Part shown: piece by piece, positions 14,341-24,800 of the stretch | Layout: each line of letters opens with the position of its first letter | Numbering within the stretch: the stretch's first letter is position 1 | DNA from: JAQVSH01 sp964451605 | GTDB taxonomy: Bacteria > Bacteroidota > Bacteroidia > Bacteroidales > UBA4181 | DNA: 32,089 bases | Direction of reading: 5' to 3' | Assembly (NCBI GenBank): GCA_964451605.1 | Contig: CAYVJA010000031.1 | Coordinates: 1 to 32,089, forward strand | Program-made: the position numbers and the translations under genes | The notes under the pieces: generated by a model | Seen by the model: only the letters and a program-made list of their open reading frames with translations | The model's database searches: none | What the model was told of the DNA's origin: nothing

Positions 14341-17106
14341 ATGGATTTGAAAAATGAACTATACAACCTGGTGCGGTCTGATGAACGTATTTTCGATTAT
14401 ATTCAAAATAATTTGTTAGACGGCTTATGGTATTGGGATCTCGAAAATCCTGAACAAGCATGGATGAATGCCCGGTTTTGGACCGTATTGGGCTACAATC
14501 CCGATGAGATGCCGAATGATGCCAATGCGTTGAATAAAATCATAAACCAGGACGATCTGAAACTTGCCAACGAAAGTCTGGCCAGACACTTCGAAGATCC
14601 TAATTCGCGGTTCGATCAAATTGTGAGATATACCCACAAGGATGGCTCTACAAAATGGATACGGGCTCATGGATTGGCCATTCGCGATAAAGAGGGGAAG
14701 CCCCTGCGAATGCTCGGCGTGCATCAGGATGTAACGGAGTGGAAAGTGAGAGAACAAGAGCTTTCTGCCGCGAAAGAGAAAATTCAGGAAAGCGAGGAGA
14801 AATATGGTGCCTTTTACAACAACGCCCCACTGCCTTTTCAATCGCTCGACGAAAACGGCTGCTTTCTCGATGTGAACCCCACCTGGTTAAAAACGCTGGG
14901 TTATCAACGGGAGGAGATCATAGGGAAATGGTTTGGCGACTTTTTGCATCCCGATTCGGTAGAACAGTTTCGAACCAATTTCCCCGCATTTAAAAAACGC
15001 GGCTACACTTCGGACGTCCAATTCACTTTTCGGAAAAAGGACAACGCCTACATTCATGTTTCGTTCGAAGGGCTTGTTGGCTATACCCCCGAGGGGAAAT
15101 TCAGGCAAACCTATTGTGCCTTTAAAAATGTCACCGAACAGAAGGCGCTCGAAAAGGCGCTGATCATAGCCAAAGAAGAGGCCGAACAAAAGGAGGCAGA
15201 GCAACGCAAACTATCCGAGAAGCTGACACAGGAGCGCATCCTGCTCCGCACCATTGTCGACAGCATTCCCGATGCCATCTATGTAAAAGATTTGGCTTCG
15301 CGTAAGGTCATTGCCAACAGGGCCGATTGCCAGAATTGCGGCGTGGAAAAGGAGGAGGATCTTCTGGGTAAAGACGATTTCGATTGTTTCCCTGTTGAGG
15401 ATGCAGAACGATATCTTGCCGACGACCAAAAGGTGATGATTGAGGGGATACCTGTGCTGGACAGAGTGGAACGGCTTACCCTCTCGGATGGAAGTATCAG
15501 ATGGTTGCTCTCTTCCAAGCAGCCGCTCTACGACGACTCCGGAAAAATTGTAGGGTTGGTGGGCAATGCACGCGATATCACACAGCGTAAATTGGCAGAG
15601 GATGCCCAGAAAGAGCTACTGCAACGGTTTGAGCTGATCAGTCAGCATCTGCCGGGGGTAATCTTCCAATATCGGCTTCGTCCCGATGGTTCGTCGCATT
15701 TTCCCTATACCAGTCCCGGTATGGTGAGAATTTTCGGCATCGAACCCTCTGCTGTGGAGCAGGACGACTCCGAGGCATTAAAAACCGTGCACCCCGACGA
15801 TCTGGCCCGGCTAAATGCCTCAATTGCCCGTTCTGTCCAAAATCTAATCCCCTGGCACGATATTTTCCGGGTAATCAATCGCGAAGGCAATACGCTGTGG
15901 GTAGAGGGGAACTCCACACCGATGAAACTAGAAGATGGAAGTATTGTCTGTTACGGATACATGCAGGACATCACTGAGCGCAAGTTGGCCGAAGAGAAAC
16001 TCAAGCTGCTTAACCGTGCCGTCGAAGCGAGTTCGGTATCGGTGGTTATCACCGATGCGGAGGGATTTATTAGTTACGTGAATCCTTACTTTTCGGAACT
16101 TACGCAGCGTATGCCGGATGAGGTGTTCGGGAAAAAGTTGCGCATTCTGAGCCCGGGAAAATTATCGGATGTGGATAGCGAAGGGCTTTGGAAAGCCATT
16201 CTCTCCGGTAAAGAGTGGACCGGCGAATACCGGAATTGGAGGAAGAACGGAGAGTTTTACTGGGAGAAGTCGGTTGTTTCGCCCATCATGAGCAGTACAG
16301 GCAAGTTGACGCACATTGTTTCCATCAGCGAAGACATGACCGAACGGAAAAGAATGTTCGAAGAGTTAGTGGTGGCTAAAGAAAAAGCAGAGGAGAGCGA
16401 CCGGCTTAAATCGGCTTTCCTGGCCAATATGTCGCACGAAATCCGCACGCCGATGAACGGCATCCTCGGCTTTGCCGAACTGCTGCAAGAGCCTGAATTG
16501 ACCGGCGAACAGCAGAGTAAGTATATTCAGATTATTCAAAAAAGCGGCGCCCGGATGCTGAGTATGATCAACGATTTGATCAGCATTTCGAAGATAGAGT
16601 CGGGGATTGTCGATATCCATCCGGAAGAGGTAAATATAAACAGTCAGTTGCAGTTTGTCTACGATCTTCTCAGGATTGATGCCAATAACAAGAGCCTCAA
16701 TCTGATCTATCGTTGTGGATTAACGGATCAGGAAGCTGTGCTTATCACCGATGGGGAGAAACTGTACGGGATTATCTCCAATCTGGTGAAAAATGCCATT
16801 AAGTTTACGGATGAGGGAGCCGTAGAGTTTGGGTATACCCGCAAAGGGAAAGAGATTGAGTTTTATGTTAAAGACACTGGCGTTGGGATTCCGAAAGAGA
16901 AGCAGGAGACTATTTTCGAACGTTTTATTCAGGCCGATATCTCCGATAAAATGGCACGACAGGGTGCCGGGCTGGGCTTAGCCATTTCGAAGGGGTATGT
17001 AGCGATGCTTGGCGGAAAAATCTGGCTCGAGAGCGAGGAGGAAAGAGGTTCGACCTTCTATTTTACCCTGCCTCTCCACACCCATTCGGAGTGGGAAGTC
17101 CGGTAG
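14341..17106 (+). CDS. Five-PAS sensor histidine kinase
   Basis: The start MDLKNELYNL (14341) has a GGGAGGAAAGG ribosome-binding site. An upstream in-frame ATG at 14164 would translate repeat R4. The product is 921 aa with no membrane segment, so it is probably a cytoplasmic sensor. Five PAS domains are visible at about 15-130, 154-275, 301-420, 429-550 and 556-675, several ending in the DITE/DVTE-type PAC linker. The HisKA domain has MSHEIRTPMNG with phospho-acceptor His699. The HATPase domain shows N-box NLVKNAIKF, DTGVGIP and GAGLGLAISKG. No receiver or output domain is fused, so a separate response regulator must take the phosphate. The downstream LytTR regulator has its own LytS-type kinase but could be shared. 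The ligand or redox signal is unknown. Confidence 0.9.
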   Translation: MDLKNELYNLVRSDERIFDYIQNNLLDGLWYWDLENPEQAWMNARFWTVLGYNPDEMPNDANALNKIINQDDLKLANESLARHFEDPNSRFDQIVRYTHKDGSTKWIRAHGLAIRDKEGKPLRMLGVHQDVTEWKVREQELSAAKEKIQESEEKYGAFYNNAPLPFQSLDENGCFLDVNPTWLKTLGYQREEIIGKWFGDFLHPDSVEQFRTNFPAFKKRGYTSDVQFTFRKKDNAYIHVSFEGLVGYTPEGKFRQTYCAFKNVTEQKALEKALIIAKEEAEQKEAEQRKLSEKLTQERILLRTIVDSIPDAIYVKDLASRKVIANRADCQNCGVEKEEDLLGKDDFDCFPVEDAERYLADDQKVMIEGIPVLDRVERLTLSDGSIRWLLSSKQPLYDDSGKIVGLVGNARDITQRKLAEDAQKELLQRFELISQHLPGVIFQYRLRPDGSSHFPYTSPGMVRIFGIEPSAVEQDDSEALKTVHPDDLARLNASIARSVQNLIPWHDIFRVINREGNTLWVEGNSTPMKLEDGSIVCYGYMQDITERKLAEEKLKLLNRAVEASSVSVVITDAEGFISYVNPYFSELTQRMPDEVFGKKLRILSPGKLSDVDSEGLWKAILSGKEWTGEYRNWRKNGEFYWEKSVVSPIMSSTGKLTHIVSISEDMTERKRMFEELVVAKEKAEESDRLKSAFLANMSHEIRTPMNGILGFAELLQEPELTGEQQSKYIQIIQKSGARMLSMINDLISISKIESGIVDIHPEEVNINSQLQFVYDLLRIDANNKSLNLIYRCGLTDQEAVLITDGEKLYGIISNLVKNAIKFTDEGAVEFGYTRKGKEIEFYVKDTGVGIPKEKQETIFERFIQADISDKMARQGAGLGLAISKGYVAMLGGKIWLESEEERGSTFYFTLPLHTHSEWEVR

Positions 17107-17172
17107 CGTTTTCTGCCGGTTCGGCCGGCTGATTAGGCGATTCGGCAATTTTTTCTTTGACAGGGAGGTCTG

Positions 17173-17192
17173 CGGCTATTCTTTTGTAGCCG
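17173..17192 (+). other. Hairpin CGGCTA-N8-TAGCCG between two kinase genes
   Basis: Six perfect pairs with a TTCTTTTG loop lie 28 nt before the LytS start, in the 113-bp gap after the PAS kinase. No T-tract follows the stem directly, so termination is not convincing. It may be a processing or attenuation structure. Confidence 0.3.
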
Positions 17193-17219
17193 TAAAACTC
17201 TTCGTTAACCCATACCCTT

Positions 17220-18278
17220 ATGAAACCGAACCAAAGTAAGTCGAAGTTTTTGCCCGCTAAGTGGGTACTACACATCAGGTTTTTCCTCTTTTGTGCCGCT
17301 TTTACCCCCTTATGGGGGCTTATCATCGGAGCAGAGCTGACTCCGTCGTTTTTGCTGGCCACTTTCGTCATGATGTTTATCATGATGGAGATACTCTTCC
17401 CCATCTCGAGGAGGCTATTCGAACTCAAAGGGGTCTATACCCGAAAGGACATTACGGTACAGTATCTTGTCCGGTTGTTGCTCTTTTTCTTCCTGATTAT
17501 GATTATGGCCGTGATTCTTTATGTGCTGTTCGCGGTCTCGTTCAATCTGGCGGGAGGGTATGGATTCCCCGATCTGCCCGCACTTTTTTACCAATCGGCC
17601 TATGTCTTTAGAACGGTAGCCATTGCGCTCTTTTTTACCACCCCTATGTTTTTCTATATCCCCTGGCAGCAAGCCATGAAGAGGGAGTTCGAACTGCGTG
17701 AGCAAAATCTGATATTCCAGAATGAGACCCTGAAAAGCCAGATCAATCCGCACTTTTTGTTTAATTGCTTCAACACCTTGTCGTCGCTGGTAAACACCCA
17801 ATCGGAGGTTGCCGGTCGGTTTATCGAAAAATTGTCGGCCATCTATCGCTATATACTCGATAACTCAACAAAGATCAAGGTACCGTTACAGGATGAACTT
17901 GCGTTTCTTGCCGACTATTTTTACCTTCACCAGATACGCAACGAGGGGAAGATAGAACTCACCGTCGAAATACCGCAAGAGGAGAGGGGCTTGGAGATCT
18001 TGCCTGTATCGCTGCAATTGTTAATTGAGAATGCCATTAAACACAATAGGGCCACCCTTGACAAACCGTTGCGCATCGAGGTCTACAGGGAGGGAAATTA
18101 TGTGGTGGTAAAGAACAACAGACAAAAATTGGCTACACAGGTGGTTTCTACCGGAATCGGGCTGAAAAATCTCAACGAGAGGGTACGATTGGTTACCGGT
18201 AACGAGATTGTAATTCTTGAGCAGGAGGGCAGTTTTTGTGTCAAGGTGCCTTTGATAGCCCCGAACGGCTGCAAATGA
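17220..18278 (+). CDS. LytS/YehU-type membrane histidine kinase
   Basis: The 352-aa product has four hydrophobic segments in the first 160 residues (around 19-40, 43-62, 82-108 and 129-150), then a cytoplasmic His_kinase domain. It carries the family signature LKSQINPHFLFNCFNTLSSL with the phospho-acceptor histidine, a short N-box ENAIKHN and a G-box GIGLKNLNERV. This family phosphorylates LytTR response regulators. The cognate regulator starts 9 nt after its stop, confirming the pair. The transmembrane part has no named sensor domain, so the signal could be membrane state or a small ligand. Confidence 0.92.
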   Translation: MKPNQSKSKFLPAKWVLHIRFFLFCAAFTPLWGLIIGAELTPSFLLATFVMMFIMMEILFPISRRLFELKGVYTRKDITVQYLVRLLLFFFLIMIMAVILYVLFAVSFNLAGGYGFPDLPALFYQSAYVFRTVAIALFFTTPMFFYIPWQQAMKREFELREQNLIFQNETLKSQINPHFLFNCFNTLSSLVNTQSEVAGRFIEKLSAIYRYILDNSTKIKVPLQDELAFLADYFYLHQIRNEGKIELTVEIPQEERGLEILPVSLQLLIENAIKHNRATLDKPLRIEVYREGNYVVVKNNRQKLATQVVSTGIGLKNLNERVRLVTGNEIVILEQEGSFCVKVPLIAPNGCK

Positions 18279-18287
18279 GAAGAGAAT

Positions 18288-19043
18288 ATGAATGTATTAA
18301 TTACTGAGAATGAGAAGCCTGCGGTCGATGGTCTGGTGCGTTTGTTAAAGGCCATCGACCCGGCCATTCATATCGTAGGCGTTACCGATTCGGTAGAGTC
18401 TACCATGAACTGGTTACAGACACACCGGCAGCCCGATCTGCTGTTGATGGACATCCAACTGGACGACGGACTCTGCTTTGAGCTGTTCGAAATCGTTAAA
18501 ATTGAGATACCCGTCATTTTTACCACGGCTTACGATGAGTATATGCTCTCTGCCTTTAAGGTGAATAGTGTCGACTATCTGTTAAAACCCATCGGCGAGG
18601 AGAGTCTGCGCAGAGCCATCGAAAAGTTCCGCTCTATCCATTATCACCCATCCGAGAAAAGCGAGGTGTTCAAACAACTGTTGCAAAGCCTTAATAAAGG
18701 GTATAAGAACCGATTCCTGATTAAGGTGGGCGAACACTATAAATCGGTTCCCGACACCGAAATTGCCTGTATCTATATCCTGGAGCGAGCCACTTTTCTC
18801 CGGACTTCGTCCGAGAAAGATTACCCCATCGATTACACCCTCGAGGCCCTCCAAAAGAGCCTCGATCCCGGCAGGTTTTTCAGGATTAACCGAAATTGCA
18901 TGGTGAATATCAATGAGATTTCCGATATCCTGCACTACTCTTCCAGTCGGTTAAAGATTACCCTGAAAGGGAACAAGCCTGTTCCCGATTTGATAGTCAG
19001 CAAAGACAAGGTGTCGGAGTTTAAGAGATGGATAGATAAGTAA
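18288..19043 (+). CDS. LytTR-family response regulator
   Basis: The 251-aa product has an N-terminal receiver domain (about 1-120) with acidic pocket residues near the start, phospho-acceptor Asp55 in LLLMDIQLDDG, conserved Thr in FTTAYDEY and Lys in LLKPIGE. A LytTR DNA-binding domain follows (about 145-250, with FLIKVGEHYKSVPDTEIACIY, ERATFLRTSS and GRFFRINRNCMVNI). It works with the LytS kinase immediately upstream. Targets are unknown. The mechanosensitive channel gene 70 nt downstream on the same strand is the obvious candidate. Confidence 0.93.
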   Translation: MNVLITENEKPAVDGLVRLLKAIDPAIHIVGVTDSVESTMNWLQTHRQPDLLLMDIQLDDGLCFELFEIVKIEIPVIFTTAYDEYMLSAFKVNSVDYLLKPIGEESLRRAIEKFRSIHYHPSEKSEVFKQLLQSLNKGYKNRFLIKVGEHYKSVPDTEIACIYILERATFLRTSSEKDYPIDYTLEALQKSLDPGRFFRINRNCMVNINEISDILHYSSSRLKITLKGNKPVPDLIVSKDKVSEFKRWIDK

Positions 19044-19113
19044 AGTGCTCCTCAACTCACCGGAATTTCGTATTTTACAGCAAATCCCTTTCTCCACCGT
19101 AAAATACTCCATT

Positions 19114-20406
19114 ATGATGAAGTTGATTGAGAATCCGATTGAAGCGTTTTTGACCAGAACAGCTATTTCGGACGAGGCGGCTATCTACGTTCGTCTGTTC
19201 GTTTTGTCGCTGCTCATTCTGCCCCTGGCGTGGCTGTCGTTTTTTCTTTTTAAAAGGTTTCTCACCACCTATGTGTACAAATGGGTAAAAAAATCGTCGT
19301 TTACCTGGGACGATGCACTGGCCGATCGTCGTGTGTTGAACAATCTGGCACACATTGCTCCTGCCTTTATTGTCAGAATGGTGGCTCCCACACTATTTGT
19401 CGATTTTCCGCAATGGCATACCCTTGTGACGAAACTCACCGACTGCTATTTTACCCTTGCCATCTTTACCATTGTCTTAGGACTCCTTAAGGTGGTAGAA
19501 TATGCCCTGTCCAGGCAGCCGGCTTTTAAGGACAAGCCCATGATGAGCTACTTCCAGCTGATTCGGCTCATTCTTTATATTGTGATTTTTATATTGCTGC
19601 TGTCTATTTTGCTCGATAAGGATCCGATCTATTTTTTGGGCGCTTTTGGTACGATGACAGCCATTCTCTTGTTGATCTTCAAAGATACCATTCTGGGCCT
19701 TGTGGCCAGTGTGCAGATCTCGGCCAACGACATGGTGCGGGTGGGCGATTGGGTGGAGATGCCCAAATTCAATGCCGACGGCGATGTCCTGGCTATAAAT
19801 CTGAATACGGTAAAGGTGCAGAACTGGGATAAGACCATCACCACGATACCCACCTACTATTTTATTACCGACAGTTTTAAGAACTGGCGGGGAATGGTGG
19901 AATCGGGCGGGCGACGCATTAAGCGCTCCATTCTTCTGAATTCGCAAACCATTCGATTTGTCGACAAAGAGTCACGGAACCGATACAAACAATACCAGTT
20001 GATCTCTGACTACATCGATGCCAGGCAAAAGGAGATTGAGGATTTTAATGCCGAACAGCAGATAGACACTTCGGTGCTGATTAACGGCAGACGAATGACC
20101 AATCTGGGTGTGTTTCGGAAATATATTGAATACTATTTGCGCAATCACCCCTTTATCCGCAAGGATATGACCATCCTGGTAAGACAGCTGGGTATTGAAG
20201 ATAAGGGGGTACCCATAGAGGTGTACTGTTTTACTACCACTACCTCATGGGTAGCGTACGAAGACATTCAGGCCGATGTCTTCGATCACCTGTTGGCGGC
20301 CGCCAGCTTCTTTGGTCTGGAGATTTTTCAGCAACCTTCGGGAAAGGATATCTCGGCTTCGATTGAAAGGTTTGCCGATAATTTTCGTGCTTCCGGGGGG
20401 TCATAA
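19114..20406 (+). CDS. MscS-family mechanosensitive channel, YbdG-like
   Basis: The product is about 430 aa from the ATG at 19114. A GTG at 19045 would add 23 residues that look like untranslated sequence, and Met at 19117 is equally good. Several membrane segments occupy the first 190 residues. The pore-lining and beta-domain signature follows (FGTMTAILLLIFKDTILGLVASVQISANDMVRVGDWVEM, about 190-230 as landmarks). A long cytoplasmic part has RRIKRSILLNSQTIRF, which I recognise from E. coli YbdG and its relatives rather than MscS itself. Such channels release solutes on osmotic downshift with small conductance. The position after a LytS/LytTR pair suggests envelope-stress control. Confidence 0.88.
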   Translation: MMKLIENPIEAFLTRTAISDEAAIYVRLFVLSLLILPLAWLSFFLFKRFLTTYVYKWVKKSSFTWDDALADRRVLNNLAHIAPAFIVRMVAPTLFVDFPQWHTLVTKLTDCYFTLAIFTIVLGLLKVVEYALSRQPAFKDKPMMSYFQLIRLILYIVIFILLLSILLDKDPIYFLGAFGTMTAILLLIFKDTILGLVASVQISANDMVRVGDWVEMPKFNADGDVLAINLNTVKVQNWDKTITTIPTYYFITDSFKNWRGMVESGGRRIKRSILLNSQTIRFVDKESRNRYKQYQLISDYIDARQKEIEDFNAEQQIDTSVLINGRRMTNLGVFRKYIEYYLRNHPFIRKDMTILVRQLGIEDKGVPIEVYCFTTTTSWVAYEDIQADVFDHLLAAASFFGLEIFQQPSGKDISASIERFADNFRASGGS

Positions 20407-20565
20407 AGGCCTATTTTTTATTTTTTTTGGCCCCATTGGTAGAAAAAAGCGGGTCAGGGTAATATAAAAGAGAAAATTGGAGTAATTTTAAGTTTGTCCG
20501 ATTTTTTCTTTCGGGCTTATTATACTGATTATTAACCTAATTTCTTATTTCAAATTACACCTGTC
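20407..20565 (+). other. Upstream region of the glutamate dehydrogenase operon
   Basis: This 159-bp A/T-rich gap separates the channel gene from the dehydrogenase. It contains a T-rich stretch directly after the channel stop between two GGCC blocks (weak terminator at best) and a TTTG at about 20492 followed by A/T-rich sequence. No clean TAnnTTTG element is present at the right distance. Confidence 0.4.
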
Positions 20566-21852
20566 ATGAGTGATCCCACGTACAATCCTTTCGAAACAGC
20601 CCAAAAACAATTCGACCACGCCGCCGATTTATTACAACTCAACCAGACAACGCGCGAACTGTTACGCAATCCTCTGCGAGAGTACCATTTTCTGATTCCT
20701 GTGCGAATGGACGATGGAAGTAGAAAGATTTTTAAAGGATTCAGGGTTCATCATAATGATGCGCGGGGTCCTGCCAAAGGCGGTATCCGATTTCACCCGA
20801 TGGAGACCATCGATACGGTAAAAGCCCTTTCGATGTGGATGACATGGAAAACCTCGGTAGCCGACATTCCTTTAGGGGGTGCAAAAGGGGGAGTCATTTG
20901 CGATCCGCACCATTTGAGCAAAACAGAGCAAGAGCAGATTTGTCGGGGATGGATTCGCCAGATTGCGAAGAATGTGGGCCCGAATATCGATGTGCCTGCT
21001 CCCGATGTGATGACCAATCCCCAACATATGCTATGGATGCTCGATGAATACGAGTTGATTATGGGTGAAAGGCTCCCTGGCTTCATCACGGGCAAACCGG
21101 TAGGTATGGGCGGTTCGAAAGGCCGTTCCGAAGCCACGGGTTACGGGGTGATGTATACCTTGCGCGAAGCCTTGAAGGAGTTGCCTATTAAACCCGATAA
21201 CACTACCCTCAGCGTGCAGGGCTTTGGCAATGTGGCCCGTTCGGCGGTTGAGGCGTTCCAATTGATGGGTGGAAAGGTATTGTGTGTCTCCTCTTGGGAT
21301 GAGGCCGATAAAACCAGTTATACCTTCCGCAAAAAAACGGGTGTCGATCACAAAGAACTGCTCTCAATAACCGACTCGTTTGGCGGTATCGACAAAGCCA
21401 GGGCGCGTGATTTGGGGTATGATATTTTACCCGGCGATGCCTGGATTGAACAGGAGGTAGATATTTTACTCCCGGCCGCTTTAGAAAATCAGATTCGGCC
21501 CGACAACGTAAACAAGATACATAAGAGTGTCCGGATTTTGGTGGAGGGTGCCAATGGCCCTACTGCCCGTGATGCGGATGCGGTAATCAATCAGCGTAAT
21601 ATTCATATTATTCCCGATTTTCTTGCCAATGCAGGAGGTGTGGTATGCAGTTATTTCGAACAGGTTCAGTGTAATATGAACTTTTTCTGGGAGAAAGACG
21701 AAGTGCTCGGGAAGCTCGACCACAAAATGACCTCTGCCTATCTGGCTGTGAGCGACTTTGCCCGGACCAATTCGCTGGGTATGCGCGATGCTGCCTATGT
21801 GATTGCAGTAAACCGGGTTGCGCAGGCTTGCCGCGACCGCGGATGGGTCTAG
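20566..21852 (+). CDS. gdhA: Glutamate dehydrogenase, hexameric short form
   Basis: The 428-aa product has the full ELFV dehydrogenase arrangement. It catalyses the reversible oxidative deamination of glutamate to 2-oxoglutarate and ammonia. Key features are GPAKGGIRFHP (Lys71), the substrate lysine Lys95 in MTWKTS, the catalytic lysine Lys107 in PLGGAKGGV, the PAPDVMT segment, and the NAD(P) fold VQGFGNVARSAVEAF with GANGPT. Length and sequence style resemble the Bacillus RocG/GudB and archaeal group, often NAD-linked, rather than the 440-450-aa NADPH enzymes, so a catabolic role is likely. The symbol is given in the broad sense. The large PPDK_N protein follows after 33 nt and is probably co-transcribed. 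Confidence 0.93.
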   Translation: MSDPTYNPFETAQKQFDHAADLLQLNQTTRELLRNPLREYHFLIPVRMDDGSRKIFKGFRVHHNDARGPAKGGIRFHPMETIDTVKALSMWMTWKTSVADIPLGGAKGGVICDPHHLSKTEQEQICRGWIRQIAKNVGPNIDVPAPDVMTNPQHMLWMLDEYELIMGERLPGFITGKPVGMGGSKGRSEATGYGVMYTLREALKELPIKPDNTTLSVQGFGNVARSAVEAFQLMGGKVLCVSSWDEADKTSYTFRKKTGVDHKELLSITDSFGGIDKARARDLGYDILPGDAWIEQEVDILLPAALENQIRPDNVNKIHKSVRILVEGANGPTARDADAVINQRNIHIIPDFLANAGGVVCSYFEQVQCNMNFFWEKDEVLGKLDHKMTSAYLAVSDFARTNSLGMRDAAYVIAVNRVAQACRDRGWV

Positions 21853-21885
21853 TCCTTCGGATCGGCACCTTTTATGGTATAGTGT

Positions 21886-24800
21886 ATGAGCCCTCAGCGA
21901 CAGATAAACAGACTTTCGGACGAGCTGAAAGAGCGTGCTAAAGAGCTCAGTTGCCTGTATGAGGTGCAAGAGCGGCTAAACAACAGCAAGAAGAAGACCG
22001 ACGAGATCTTTCAGGAGATTGTCGGGATTCTTCCCCATGGCTGCCAGTATCCGGATATTTGTAAGGCGCAGTTGGTGTACAGGGGAAATCTGTATCAAAC
22101 TAAAAATTTCAAAAAATCGAAGTGGGCGCTCCAGGAGAATATTACCGTCCAGGATGAGGTGGTAGGAACCATAAGTATCTACTACACCGAAAAGCGACCC
22201 ACAGAATTTTTTGGCCCCTTCTTGCAGGAAGAGCAGAAACTGATTGCCTCCATTGCGGGTCAGATTTCTGCCTTCCTTTTGCACCAACAGCTAAAATCGG
22301 TGTTCGAAGAGAACGAACCGGTGATTAAAGAGTTGAAGGCGGAGTGGTTTACCATTTTCGAGATGCTCAAGGCTACCAACCCCAAACTGCTTGTCAGCAT
22401 TTCCAGAAAGATGATCAACTTTCTGTGCATGAGCGGAATTAAGGAGGCCGAAGGGCTGTTCGAACTCTTCAGCCCGGTCTATTACGATAAAATGGGGCTC
22501 TTACAGGAGGGCGAGAACCGTCCCTGTCAGGAGAGCAAAACTACCGATATGGTCTCGGCCGGTTATGCCATTTTTGAGTTGGCCGGGAAACATCTTGCCG
22601 AAAAGGAGATTGTCGACAGCATTCACAAATGGATAAAAGAAGACCGATCGGGCTTCCTGGTGAATATTCTCGAAAACAGCGGTTCGTCGCTGGCCGAAAT
22701 CAGCAGCGCCATCGAACGGTTTCACCACCTTTCGCCTCACGGACTCGAAATCTCCCCTTCGCGCGAGAAGAATGTGAAGATCTCTCTGATTCGTCGATTG
22801 CTGATAGATCAACCCGATTTTATCGAGATTGCCAAGAAGTATATAGAGGTCAGCGATTTTCACCAGTTGCTCAAGCGGATTATTTCGCCGGTAGGGAGTT
22901 ACGGGAAACTGGGGGGAAAGAGTTCGGGCCTCTTTTTGTCGAGCCACATTCTGTGGAAATCGACCGCTTCGAACCCCTTTTTCGGCCGGGTCAAGGTGCC
23001 TAAAACCTGGTACATCACCTCCGACGGGATTCTCAACTTTATGAAGCGAAACGATCTGGAAGATATTATGGAGCAGATCTATAAGAATATCGACCAGGTG
23101 AAAAAGGAGTATCCTTACGTGGTGCATGTCTTTAAGAATTCGCCTTTTGGGCCGGAGATGAGTAAGGAGTTATCGCTTGCACTCGATGATCTTGGTGATA
23201 ATCCTTTGATTATTAGAAGCTCCAGTCTGCTCGAAGACAGAACCGCCACCGCCTTTGCCGGCAAATACAAAAGTTTGTTTATTGCCAATCAGGGCACGAA
23301 GGCCGAGCGATTAGCCTCCATTATGGATGCCATTGCAGAGATCTACGCTTCGGTTTTCGGGCCCGACCCCATTGAATACCGAAAGGAGCGCGGTCTGCTC
23401 GACTATCACGAGGAGATGGGGATTCTCATCCAGGAGGTAGTGGGTAAGCGGGTCGGCAACTATTTCTTGCCTGCCTTTGCAGGTGTGGCGTTCAGTCATA
23501 ACGATTTTCGCTGGTCGAACCGTCTGAAAAAGGAGGATGGCCTGATCCGGATGGTTCCCGGTTTGGGCACGCGTGCCGTCGACCGTTTAAGCGACGATTA
23601 TCCCATTCTGTTGGCCCCCGGTCAGCCTCACCTGCGGGTCAATGTTTCAATCGACGAGATACTGCGCTATTCGCCCAAGAAGATAGATGTAATCAATCTG
23701 AAAAAGGGGGTTTTCGAGACCATTCATCTGCAGCATCTTCTGCGCGAAGCCGGCCAGGAGTTCCCCGAAATTCACAGGATTGTATCGCGGATTTCGGAAG
23801 ATTACATTCAGCAGCCGGGAAAACTCACGTTGAATTTTACGTCGCATCATTACGTGGTAACTTTCGACGGGTTGATTCACGATACCGAATTTCCCGGTCA
23901 GATTCAATCGGTTCTGCAGCAATTGGAGCAAGCGTACGGATGCCCGGTAGATATTGAATTTGCACACGATGGCGACGACTTCTTTCTGTTGCAGTGCAGG
24001 CCGCAGAGTCAGGGGATGATAAGTGTTCCCGCTGCCATTCCTTACCATATTTCCGAAGAGAAGTTGATATTTACTGCCAATCGGTTTGTCTCTAACGGAA
24101 CGGTTTCGAATATCTCGCATGTGGTCTATGTCGATCCGCTGAAATATGGCGAGCTGAAAAGCTATGACCAGCTTAAGACGATTGGTTCCATTATCAGCAG
24201 CCTGAACAAGCTGCTGCCCCGTCGTCAGTTTGTGTTAATGGGGCCAGGCAGATGGGGGAGCAGGGGCGACATTAAACTGGGCGTGAATGTGGTCTATTCC
24301 GACATCAATAATACGGCCATGTTGATTGAGATTGCCCGGAAACATAAGAACTATGTGCCGGAGTTGTCGCTCGGAACCCATTTCTTCCAGGATCTGGTAG
24401 AGTCGAATATTCATTATCTGCCTTTGTACCCCGACGAAGCCGGTATCTTTTTTAATGAGGGTTTCTTTCACCATTTGCCAAACGCTTTAAGCCGTTTACT
24501 TCCCGACTATGCCTCTTTTTCGGAGGTGGTAAAGGTGATTGACGTTCCTGCCTGTTCGAAGGGCGATGTGTTGCATGTGTTGATGAATGCCAACGAGGAG
24601 AAAGCTTTTGGCGTCCTTTCCGAACCCCTGCAATCGCAGGATTTCAATATTTTCAGGACCACGCAATTTCCCTGTTGCGATTCTCCTGATTTCCATTGGC
24701 GCTGGCGAATGAGTTATGCCGAACATGTGGCCTCGAAACTGGATCCCGACCGATTCGGAGTTGCGGGCTTATATGTCATTGGGAGCGTGAATAATGCCAC

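Noticed and set aside
17117..17133. GCCGG-TTCGG-CCGGC hairpin after the PAS kinase as a terminator
   Set aside because: The stem is only 5 bp, and the nearest T-tract is about 20 nt further on, so intrinsic termination is unconvincing.
20490..20530. Promoter for glutamate dehydrogenase with TTTG at about 20492
   Set aside because: No TAnnTTTG element lies at the proper 19-21 nt distance. Only a TATTATAC-like sequence is present.
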